A stretch of 8,903 nucleotides of DNA, taken from contig JAFACJ010001012.1 of the NCBI GenBank assembly GCA_023425615.1, positions 1 through 8,903 of the forward strand. The letters run 5' to 3'. The notes beneath the pieces were generated by a model that ran no database searches, was not told the origin of the DNA, and saw nothing but the letters and a program-made list of their open reading frames with translations. The translations under genes were made by a program, and so were the position numbers. Source of the stretch: Actinomycetes bacterium. GTDB taxonomy: Bacteria; Actinomycetota; Actinomycetes; Streptosporangiales; Streptosporangiaceae. The first letter of the stretch is position 1. Each line of letters opens with the position of its first letter. Shown in pieces: positions 1 through 5,388 of this stretch.

Positions 1-581
1 AGCGGCAGCAGCGCGGGCTCCCCGGCGCGGGCCGGGAGCTCGGCGCCTCCGCCCGCCGCCTTCAGCGCCCCTGTCTCACGCGGCCGCGCGCCAGGATAGG
101 GCGAGGGCTCCTCCCAGGTGTCGTGGACGCCGGTGGCGATGGCGTTGAGGACGCCCTTCTCGGGCGCGTGGTCGTAGACGAGGGTGAAGATGACGCCGGC
201 GGCCAGGAAGGAGATGGCCATCGGCATGAACATGATGGTCTTGAACGCCGTCCTCCACGCGACCCGCTCGGTGAGCACCGCGAAGATGAGGCCGAGCGCG
301 GTGATGACGGCGGGGGCGACGACCACCCAGATGACGTTGTTGCGCAGCGCCGTGTAGGTGGCGTCGTCGCTGAACATCTCGGCGTAGTTGTCGAGGCCGA
401 CGAAGGACGTGCCGTCGGCGTCGTACAGGCTGCGCCAGGCGGTGTACCCGATGGGGTAGACCACCAGCAGCGCCAGCAGCACCAGGGCGGGGGCCAGGAA
501 ACCCGCGCGGGTCAGGCCCGCACGGCCGCGCGAGGCGGCCGTGCGGGCGGAGGCCGCCCCCTGTGTCGCGGGGCGACCCAT
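1..581 (-). CDS. Sugar ABC transporter permease, AglF/MalF-like (3' end outside window)
   Basis: This is the N-terminal 193 residues of an inner-membrane permease of a carbohydrate ABC importer; the frame stays open to the left edge. It would form one half of the membrane channel fed by the binding protein encoded just upstream. Predicted membrane segments lie at about residues 27-47, 82-104 and 113-136. The stretch FMPMAISFLAAGVIF (118-132), followed by VYDHAPEKGVLNAI, resembles the alpha-glucoside permease AglF as I remember it. From about residue 152 the sequence becomes hydrophilic and rich in Pro, Gly and Ala where a compact permease would continue to its next helix, so an extracytoplasmic insert probably begins here. 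The EAA loop that contacts the ATPase is beyond the edge. The ATG shares one base with the upstream stop (TGATG, 579-583), implying translational coupling. A sugar permease is near certain; the substrate is not. Confidence -1.
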   Translation of the reverse strand, partial: MGRPATQGAASARTAASRGRAGLTRAGFLAPALVLLALLVVYPIGYTAWRSLYDADGTSFVGLDNYAEMFSDDATYTALRNNVIWVVVAPAVITALGLIFAVLTERVAWRTAFKTIMFMPMAISFLAAGVIFTLVYDHAPEKGVLNAIATGVHDTWEEPSPYPGARPRETGALKAAGGGAELPARAGEPALLP

Positions 582-1894
582 CACTTGTACGCCTTGGCGG
601 CCGCCGCCTCCAGATCGGCAGCGGTCCCGTCGACGTCGGTGGGGTTCTTCAGGAAGTCCTGGAGGATCTTACACTCGCCGGCGCCCTTGGTGCCGCCGAA
701 CGCCGCGGGCGCCAGGTCGGACATGTCGAAGCGGACGTTGTCACCGGCGTCGATGACGGACTTGGCGACGGACCGCTGGATGTCGTCGGGGTAGACGCTG
801 AGGTCGACGTCCTTGTTCGGGGAGACCATGCCGCCGTTCTTCGCCCACAGCTCGGCCGCCTCGGGCGAGGCGAGGTACTCCACGAGCTCCTGCGCGCCCT
901 TGCTGTCCTTCAGGACGACCGCCGCGTCACCGCCGCTGACCACCGGCGACTGGGAGCCGACGGCGGGGAAGGGGAAGAACAGCGCGTCGGTGCCGACCTT
1001 GGCGTCGGTGTTCTCGCCGATGACACCGGAGACGAAGTCGCCCTCGTAGACCATCGCTGCCTTGGCGGGCGACTTGAAGGCGTTGACGACCGAGGTCGGG
1101 AAGTCGGTGGCCAGCGCGCCCTGCGGGCCGCCGCTGATGAACTCCTTCTTGCCCCACAGCTCCGCCAGCGTCTTCAGCGCCTGCTTGACGGTGTCGTCGG
1201 TCCACTTGATCTCGTGCTTGGCCAGCTTGTCGTAGTTGTCGGGGCCGGCCTGGGAGAGGTAGACGTTCTCGAACCAGTCGGTCAGCGTCCAGCCGTCGGC
1301 GCCGCCGACCGACACGGGCGCCACGCCGGAGTCGGCGATCGTCTGGGAGATCTTCATCCAGTCGGCCCAGGTTCCCGGGGGCTGGACGCCGGCGTCCTCG
1401 AACGCCTTGGGCCGGTACCAGACCGTCGACTTGTTGGCGGCCTTGAAGTAGACGGCGTAGTAGGTGCCGGCGACCGTGCCGAGCCTCTTCCAGATGGGCG
1501 CGAAGTGCTTGTCCGCCGCGGCCTGGGTGTCCTGCGCCAGCGGCACCAGCCAGCCCTTGGCGGCGAAGTCGTTGATGGCGCCCTGGTTGGGCATCATCGC
1601 CACGTCCGGCTGGCTGCCGCCCTGGATCTTGGAGGACAGGACGGTGACGATGGTGTCGCCGTTGGAGGTGAAGTTGACCTTCGCCCCCGTCTTCTCCGTG
1701 AACCCGGCGAGCACCTTCTCGAAGTTGGCCTGCTCGCCGCCTCCGGCCGACCATGGCCCGGCGACCTCCAGGACGACTCCCTTGAGGTCGGCGGAGGAGG
1801 ACTTCTGGCCGTCGTCGCCGTCATCGCTGCAGGCGGCGGACGCCAGGATGAGACCTGCGGCCAGAGACACGCCGATGATACGGGGGGTGTGCAT
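581..1894 (-). CDS. ABC transporter substrate-binding lipoprotein, family 1 (alpha-glucoside AglE-like)
   Basis: This 437-residue extracytoplasmic solute-binding protein captures a sugar and delivers it to the permease encoded next. The N-terminus has a short positive region (MHTPR), a hydrophobic core and a lipobox-like LASAAC with Cys22, so a membrane-anchored lipoprotein is expected. A polar linker (SDDGDDGQKSSS) follows. Features typical of family 1 sugar-binding proteins are VAGPWSAGG near 44-52, the F-K-A...TVWYRP stretch near 150-162, GWTLTDWFEN at 201-210 and a C-terminal VRFDMSDLAPAAFGG. These resemble the alpha-glucoside binding protein AglE by memory, not by a search. Length is normal. 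The ATG at 1894 is supported by GAGGAG (1902-1907) seven bases upstream. It is the first gene of the operon, followed by the permease with a one-base overlap. The exact sugar (maltose, trehalose, sucrose or another glucoside) cannot be read from the sequence. Confidence -1.
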   Translation of the reverse strand: MHTPRIIGVSLAAGLILASAACSDDGDDGQKSSSADLKGVVLEVAGPWSAGGGEQANFEKVLAGFTEKTGAKVNFTSNGDTIVTVLSSKIQGGSQPDVAMMPNQGAINDFAAKGWLVPLAQDTQAAADKHFAPIWKRLGTVAGTYYAVYFKAANKSTVWYRPKAFEDAGVQPPGTWADWMKISQTIADSGVAPVSVGGADGWTLTDWFENVYLSQAGPDNYDKLAKHEIKWTDDTVKQALKTLAELWGKKEFISGGPQGALATDFPTSVVNAFKSPAKAAMVYEGDFVSGVIGENTDAKVGTDALFFPFPAVGSQSPVVSGGDAAVVLKDSKGAQELVEYLASPEAAELWAKNGGMVSPNKDVDLSVYPDDIQRSVAKSVIDAGDNVRFDMSDLAPAAFGGTKGAGECKILQDFLKNPTDVDGTAADLEAAAAKAYK

Positions 1895-1901
1895 GCTCTT
1901 G

Positions 1902-1907
1902 CTCCTC
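1902..1907 (-). promoter_or_regulatory. Ribosome binding site of the binding-protein gene
   Basis: On the minus strand GAGGAG lies seven bases before the ATG at 1894. It is one of the clearest Shine-Dalgarno sequences in the window and fixes the lipoprotein start just ahead of its signal peptide. Confidence -1.
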
Positions 1908-1965
1908 GCGTTCGGGTGGAGTTGGCTCTCTACCCGCCCGCGGAAGGATCACACGATGTCTCTTT

Positions 1966-1998
1966 ACTCATACGTTGCTTCGTAAGGAGATCGTTACG
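1966..1998 (-). promoter_or_regulatory. Candidate operator/promoter region of the sugar transporter operon
   Basis: Three copies of a five-base half site lie in a row about 75-105 bases before the binding-protein start. On the plus strand ATACG (1970-1974) and CGTAA (1981-1985) form an imperfect inverted pair six bases apart, and CGTAA (1981-1985) with TTACG (1994-1998) form a perfect pair eight bases apart. The stretch is AT-richer than its surroundings. A TATGAG that could act as a -10 box reads on the minus strand at 1972-1967; I see no convincing -35. A sugar-responsive repressor such as a LacI-family protein would be the natural binder, but none is encoded in the window. The repeats are seen; their function is inferred. 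Confidence -1.
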
Positions 1999-2003
1999 CA
2001 CCC

Positions 2004-2046
2004 GGGCGGCGGGCGGCGAACCCCCTACGGGCCGCCCCCGCCGCCC
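2004..2046 (-). terminator. Probable GC-rich hairpin terminator after the M24 peptidase gene
   Basis: The arms GGGCGGCGGGCGGC (2004-2017) and GCCGCCCCCGCCGCCC (2031-2046) are reverse complements apart from a two-base bulge, with a 13-base loop. The hairpin begins five bases beyond the peptidase stop codon and lies before the transporter promoter region. There is no T-tract on the minus strand, so it would be a U-less terminator of the sort often proposed for actinomycetes. Simple GC skew could produce part of this symmetry. Confidence -1.
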
Positions 2047-2051
2047 GTGCC

Positions 2052-3173
2052 TCAGCCCACGATGACGAGTTCCCGCGGGAGGGTGTTCATCCGCTCGTGG
2101 CCGTCCTCGGTGCACACCACGATGTCCTCGATGCGGGCGCCGTGCGCGCCGGGATAGATGCCCGGCTCGACGGAGAACGCCATGCCCGGCTCCAGCGGCT
2201 CGGTGTTGCCGCTGACGATGTAGGGGTGCTCGCGCGTCTGCAACCCGATGCCGTGCCCGGTGCGGTGCACGAAGTACTCCCCGTACCCGGCCGCCGTGAT
2301 GAGGTCGCGGGCCGCGGCGTCGACCGCCTCCGGCGCCACCCCGGGCCGCACCGCGCGCACCGCCGCCTCCTGCGCCTCCAGCAGCACCCCGTAGTACTCG
2401 CGGAACTCCGCGGGCGGCTCCCCCACGGCGTACACGCGGGTGGAGTCCGAGCAGTACCCGCTCGGCATGGTGCCGCCGATGTCGACGACGACCGGGTCCC
2501 CCCGCCCGATGACCCGGTCGGACAGCTCGTGGTGGGGGCTGGCGCCGTTGGGCCCCGACCCGACGATGACGAAGTCGACGCTCACATGCCCCTCGGCCAG
2601 GATCAGCTCGGCGATGTCACGGCCGACCTCCCGTTCGGTGCGTCCGGGCCGCAGCAGCCCCGGCACCTGAGCGTGGACGCGGTCGATGGCGGCGCCCGCC
2701 TCCCGCAGCGCCAGCACCTCCGCCGGGCTCTTGCGCATCCGCAGCCGCCGCATCAGCTCACCGGCCGCGACCTGCCGCACGCCAGGCATCGCGTCGCGCA
2801 GCCGCAGCACCATCATCGCCCACATCTGGTCGGCCACGGCGACCTCGCCGCCCTCCGGCAGCCGGGCCGCGACCAGCGCGTACGGGTCCTCGGTCTCCTC
2901 CCACGGCACGAACTCCAGCCCCAGCCGCCCCGCCGGCGACGCCTGCGCCGCGGGCAGCTCCAGCCGCGGCACCACCAGGAACGGCTCGCCCTCGGCGGGG
3001 ACCGCCAGGCAGGTCAGCCGCTCCAGGGCGTGCGCGTCATAGCCGCTGACGTACCGCAGGTCGGGACCCGGTGTCAGGAGCACCGCGCCCAGGCCGTCCT
3101 CCCGCACGGCCTCCCGCACCCCGGCCAGGCGTTCCGGCGGGTACAGCCGCCGCATCATGTCGTCGTCGATCAT
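2052..3173 (-). CDS. M24 family Xaa-Pro dipeptidase / aminopeptidase P-like protein
   Basis: This cytoplasmic metallopeptidase is expected to hydrolyse the bond before proline in dipeptides or at peptide N-termini. Numbered from the ATG at 3173 (373 residues), the N-terminal creatinase-like domain spans about 1-142 and the pita-bread catalytic domain about 147-370. All five dinuclear metal ligands are present: Asp231 (VVVDIGG), Asp243 (CSDSTR), His307 (RTGHGIG), Glu336 (FSVEPGIY) and Glu349 (ARIEDIV). His214/His215 (SPHHEL) match the catalytic histidine region. Length is normal for prolidase-like enzymes. A TTG nine bases upstream (3182) is also in frame, but ATG 3173 is preferred because a TAnnnT box (3186-3181) lies seven bases before it; the TTG would fall inside that box region. 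ATGs at 3158 and 3155 are also possible. It is the positional counterpart of mycobacterial Rv2089c (called PepE there) and is divergent from the exonuclease gene. Family assignment is very firm; substrate preference is not. Confidence -1.
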   Translation of the reverse strand: MIDDDMMRRLYPPERLAGVREAVREDGLGAVLLTPGPDLRYVSGYDAHALERLTCLAVPAEGEPFLVVPRLELPAAQASPAGRLGLEFVPWEETEDPYALVAARLPEGGEVAVADQMWAMMVLRLRDAMPGVRQVAAGELMRRLRMRKSPAEVLALREAGAAIDRVHAQVPGLLRPGRTEREVGRDIAELILAEGHVSVDFVIVGSGPNGASPHHELSDRVIGRGDPVVVDIGGTMPSGYCSDSTRVYAVGEPPAEFREYYGVLLEAQEAAVRAVRPGVAPEAVDAAARDLITAAGYGEYFVHRTGHGIGLQTREHPYIVSGNTEPLEPGMAFSVEPGIYPGAHGARIEDIVVCTEDGHERMNTLPRELVIVG

Positions 3174-3180
3174 GTCCCCC

Positions 3181-3186
3181 AAGGTA
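3181..3186 (-). promoter_or_regulatory. Candidate -10 box, leaderless start of the M24 peptidase
   Basis: TACCTT on the minus strand fits the TAnnnT consensus. Seven bases separate it from the ATG at 3173, placing the expected transcription start on or next to the start codon. A run of Gs lies directly before the ATG, too close to act as a normal ribosome binding site. Confidence -1.
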
Positions 3187-3219
3187 GCCGAGCCGCCCGC
3201 CGAGGCCCGCCGACCGGGC

Positions 3220-3225
3220 TAAGGT
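3220..3225 (+). promoter_or_regulatory. Candidate -10 box, leaderless start of the exonuclease gene
   Basis: TAAGGT fits TAnnnT and is separated by six bases from the ATG at 3232, so transcription could begin at the start codon. The overlapping AAGGTGG (3221-3227) could instead be a close-set Shine-Dalgarno sequence. The two readings are mutually exclusive for one transcript and cannot be separated by sequence alone. Confidence -1.
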
Positions 3226-3231
3226 GGTGCC

Positions 3232-4146
3232 ATGCCCGCCGGACGCCTCATGCTGCTGGACACCCCGTCGCTGTACTTCCGCGCCTTCTTCGGCGTGCCC
3301 GAGTCGGTGACCGCGCCCGACGGGACACCGGTGAACGCCGTCCGCGGACTGCTGGACATGATCGCCAGACTGGTGTCCGAGCGCCGCCCCACCCGGCTCG
3401 TCTGCTGCTTCGACGCCGACTGGAGGCCGCGGTTCCGGGTCGCGGCGATCCCCTCCTACAAGGCGCACCGCGTCGCCGCGCCGGCGCCCGAGGGCTGGGT
3501 GGAGGAGACACCCGACACCCTCACCCCGCAGCTCCCCGTCATCGACGCCGTCCTCGACGCCCTGGGGCTGGCCCGCGCCGCCGCGCCCGGCTACGAGGCC
3601 GACGACGTCATCGGCACCCTCGCCGCGCGGGACGCCGGACCCGTCGACGTGGTCACCGGCGACCGCGACCTCTTCCAGCTCGTCGACGCCGACCGCGACG
3701 TCCAGGTCCTCTACACCGCCAGGGGCGTGCGCAACCTGGAGGCCGTCGGCGAGAAGGAGGTCGCCGCCAAGTACGGCATCCCCGGCCGCGCGTACGCCGA
3801 CTTCGCGGTCCTGCGCGGCGACCCCAGCGACGGCCTGCCCGGCGTCCCCGGCGTCGGGGAGAAGACGGCCGCCGCGCTGATCTCCCGGTTCGGGTCGCTG
3901 GCCGGCGTGCTGGAGGCACTGGACTCCGGCACGTCCGAGGGGTTCCCCGCCGGGAGCCGCAAACGCCTGGAAGCCGCCCGCGACTACCTCGCCCCCGCCG
4001 AACTGGTGTGCCGCGTCGTCACCGACCTGCCGCTGGACGTCGAGGACGCGCTGCCGTCCGCGCCCCGGGACCCCGAGGCGCTGGGCGAGCTGGCGGCCCG
4101 CTGGAACCTGGGATCACCGGTGAAACGGCTCCTCGCGGTTTTGTGA
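3232..4146 (+). CDS. Stand-alone 5'-3' exonuclease (PIN/FEN-like, Pol I N-terminal domain family)
   Basis: This 304-residue protein matches the 5' nuclease domain of DNA polymerase I without the polymerase part. Such enzymes cut flapped or 5'-ended DNA during replication and repair. Metal-binding acids are all visible: Asp10 (LLDTPS), Asp61 (CCFDADW), Glu122, Asp124 and Asp125 (YEADDVIG), Asp144 and Asp146 (VTGDRDLF), and Asp197/Asp200 (RGDPSDGLPG). SYKAHR (75-80) is the conserved helical-arch basic motif. The helix-3-turn-helix DNA-binding region spans about 170-245, including GLPGVPGVGEKTA (201-213). Length is usual for free-standing actinobacterial members; it corresponds in place to mycobacterial Rv2090. 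The start is preferred because of the TAnnnT box and AAGGTGG just upstream. It is divergent from the peptidase gene and ends 72 bases before the next gene. Nothing needed for catalysis appears to be missing, so the nuclease is probably active. Confidence -1.
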   Translation: MPAGRLMLLDTPSLYFRAFFGVPESVTAPDGTPVNAVRGLLDMIARLVSERRPTRLVCCFDADWRPRFRVAAIPSYKAHRVAAPAPEGWVEETPDTLTPQLPVIDAVLDALGLARAAAPGYEADDVIGTLAARDAGPVDVVTGDRDLFQLVDADRDVQVLYTARGVRNLEAVGEKEVAAKYGIPGRAYADFAVLRGDPSDGLPGVPGVGEKTAAALISRFGSLAGVLEALDSGTSEGFPAGSRKRLEAARDYLAPAELVCRVVTDLPLDVEDALPSAPRDPEALGELAARWNLGSPVKRLLAVL

Positions 4147-4150
4147 AACC
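4137..4150 (+). repeat. Short perfect inverted repeat spanning the exonuclease stop codon
   Basis: GGTTT (4137-4141) and AAACC (4146-4150) are perfect reverse complements around a four-base TGTG loop, and the TGA stop codon (4144-4146) lies in the loop and right arm. No T-run follows, so it is a weak terminator at best. It could also be a half-hidden protein site, since it sits four bases before the Crp-like palindrome. Confidence -1.
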
Positions 4151-4153
4151 CCC

Positions 4154-4169
4154 TGTGTCATCGGGCACA
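4154..4169. promoter_or_regulatory. Candidate Crp/Fnr-family binding site
   Basis: TGTGTCATCGGGCACA fits the 16-bp architecture TGTGA-N6-TCACA used by Crp-family proteins. The core TGTG...CACA is exact and only the innermost base of each arm differs from consensus. It lies 50 bases upstream of the Shine-Dalgarno of a unit whose second gene encodes a Crp-family regulator, and in a 72-base gap between two coding regions. Autoregulation is the simplest reading. In a GC-rich genome an eight-base match occurs by chance fairly often, so position is the stronger argument. Confidence -1.
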
Positions 4170-4204
4170 CGTTCTCCGGTCCCTCCGACGCACTCTTCTT
4201 ACCT

Positions 4205-4211
4205 AAGGAGA
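4205..4211 (+). promoter_or_regulatory. Strong Shine-Dalgarno for the small membrane protein, in a possible hairpin
   Basis: AAGGAGA lies seven bases before the ATG at 4219. GGAG (4207-4210) can pair with CTCC (4215-4218) over a four-base loop. Alternatively GTTCTC (4212-4217) can pair with GAGAAC (4225-4230), placing the start codon in a seven-base loop. The two pairings are mutually exclusive. Confidence -1.
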
Positions 4212-4218
4212 GTTCTCC

Positions 4219-4665
4219 ATGGGAGAGAACCCCCCGACGCGCCCCGGAGGGTGCACCATGACCTTGCTCCGCAGCCCCGAGCCCTTCACCCGCCCCGACG
4301 CCTCCTCCGCCGAGCTGGCCGAGGCCGTACGGCGGTCCAACCACGACACCTCGCTGGCCGGATGGGCGGTGGCCGTGATGGCGCTGGGCCTGCTCGCCCA
4401 GGCGCTCATGCTGGCGCAGCGGCCCCTGTCCCTCACCCAGCTCGGCCTCGCCGTCCTGGTCCTGCCGCTGCTGTGCGCGGGCACCAGGATCGTGCTCCTG
4501 CTCGACCACGCCTCGGCCTCGCTCGGCTCCGCGGCCGACCACGTCCAGGTCCTGGCCGGGCTGGAGACCCGGCGCTTTTGGACGCACCGCGCCCGGCTGT
4601 GGACCTACGGGACCGCCCTGTCGTTCGCCCTCTGGACCGCGGCGGTCCAGCTCACCGCCGCCTGA
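4219..4665 (+). CDS. Small three-helix membrane protein of unknown function
   Basis: I do not recognise this 148-residue protein. It has a polar N-terminal part, two clear hydrophobic segments at about residues 47-66 and 73-95, and a third weaker one at about 128-147. Between the second and third is a polar stretch of about 30 residues (DHASASLGSAADHVQ onward) that could form a helix or small domain. The only cysteines are Cys12 and Cys86. Two in-frame starts are credible: ATG 4219 with AAGGAGA seven bases away, and ATG 4258 with GGAGGG (4247-4252) close before it, which would give 135 residues. The first 13 residues are Pro/Gly-rich and may not be translated. The stop is five bases from the Crp-family gene, so the two are very likely cotranscribed. 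The protein could transport, sense or signal; nothing in it decides. I am confident it is a real gene because of codon bias, two good ribosome sites and tight spacing. Confidence -1.
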   Translation: MGENPPTRPGGCTMTLLRSPEPFTRPDASSAELAEAVRRSNHDTSLAGWAVAVMALGLLAQALMLAQRPLSLTQLGLAVLVLPLLCAGTRIVLLLDHASASLGSAADHVQVLAGLETRRFWTHRARLWTYGTALSFALWTAAVQLTAA

Positions 4666-4670
4666 CGCCC

Positions 4671-5360
4671 ATGGCCGGCGACTTCACCCGTCCGACGTTC
4701 TGGTCCAGCCTGGATCCGGCGGCCCGCGACGCCCTGCTGCGGGGCGGGCGGCTCCGCCGGTTCCGGGCCGGGGAGCATCTGTGCCTGCAGGGCGAGCCGG
4801 CCGGCCATGTGCTCGTCCTGCGCGAAGGCTGGGTCAAGGTCTGGAAGCTCGACGAGGAGGGCGCCGACAGCGTGATCGCGGTACGCGGCCCCGGTGAGAT
4901 CCTCGGCGAGACCGGCCTGATCACCGGCGGCGGCCGTGCCGCGACGGTCACCGCCCTGCACGCGGTGACCGCGCTCACGGTGCCGCGCCCCCGGTTCACC
5001 GCCTTCCTCAAGGAGCACTCCTGCGCCTGGCCCGAGGTGCTCGGCTCCACGGCGCGCCGGCTGGCCGAGTCCGACGAGCGCATCGTGGCGCTGGGCGGCA
5101 GGCACGGCGCGGCGCGGCTGGCGCTGTTCGTGCTGAAGCTCGCCGCCGACAGCGGCTCGCCACACGCGGGCGGCGGCGTGCGCATCCCGCCGCTGTCGCA
5201 GGCCGAACTGGGCAGCTGCGTGGACTCCTCGCGGGAGACCGTGGCCCGCGCGATGCGCGAGTGGCGCCGGAGGGGACTGGTCGAGACCGGCTGGCGCCGC
5301 ACCACGGTCCTGGACCCCGCCGGGCTGCGCGCCTACGCCAGGGCCCAGGACGAGCCCTGA
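4671..5360 (+). CDS. Crp/Fnr-family transcriptional regulator
   Basis: This 229-residue regulator has an N-terminal cyclic-nucleotide-binding beta-barrel (about 10-115), a dimerisation helix (about 118-140) and a C-terminal Crp-type winged helix-turn-helix (about 145-215). The HTH reads LSQAELGSCVDSSRETVARA, with Arg188-Glu189-Thr190 in the recognition helix as in canonical Crp, consistent with a TGTG-type target. In the phosphate-binding cassette GEILGETGL (75-83) and Arg89 are present, but the small hydroxyl residue normally after that Arg is Ala90. Effector binding is therefore uncertain: it could bind cAMP weakly, bind something else, or act without ligand. There are only two cysteines, Cys38 and Cys118, in the N-terminal half plus Cys183 in the HTH, and no Fnr-type N-terminal cluster. 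No clear Shine-Dalgarno precedes the ATG, which lies five bases after the membrane-protein stop, suggesting coupled translation. Its 3' end converges on the helicase gene with 28 bases between stops. Confidence -1.
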   Translation: MAGDFTRPTFWSSLDPAARDALLRGGRLRRFRAGEHLCLQGEPAGHVLVLREGWVKVWKLDEEGADSVIAVRGPGEILGETGLITGGGRAATVTALHAVTALTVPRPRFTAFLKEHSCAWPEVLGSTARRLAESDERIVALGGRHGAARLALFVLKLAADSGSPHAGGGVRIPPLSQAELGSCVDSSRETVARAMREWRRRGLVETGWRRTTVLDPAGLRAYARAQDEP

Positions 5361-5388
5361 GGCGGGGTCCGGGAGCGGTGCGGTGCGG

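Noticed and set aside
563..2065. A 500-residue plus-strand open frame opposite the binding-protein gene.
   Set aside because: It is the antisense shadow of a lipoprotein with a clear signal peptide, ribosome site and family motifs.
3232..4146. Exonuclease as the N-terminal fragment of a broken DNA polymerase I.
   Set aside because: The protein ends normally, the downstream sequence encodes an unrelated membrane protein, and free-standing enzymes of this length are known in actinobacteria.
4114..4587. A 157-residue minus-strand frame opposite the small membrane protein.
   Set aside because: No ribosome binding site, Gly/Gln/Arg-rich composition, and the plus-strand reading has hydrophobic segments, two ribosome sites and operon spacing.
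2097..5360. A 1087-residue plus-strand open frame running through the peptidase antisense, the exonuclease and the membrane gene into the Crp-family gene.
   Set aside because: Its first two thirds are Arg/Pro/Gly-rich shadow translation of high-GC sequence. Only the final 229 residues, from ATG 4671, are a recognisable protein.
5361..5388. Terminator between the converging Crp-family and helicase genes.
   Set aside because: The gap is 28 bases of G-rich direct repeats (GGTGCGGTGCGGT) with no inverted repeat that I can pair.
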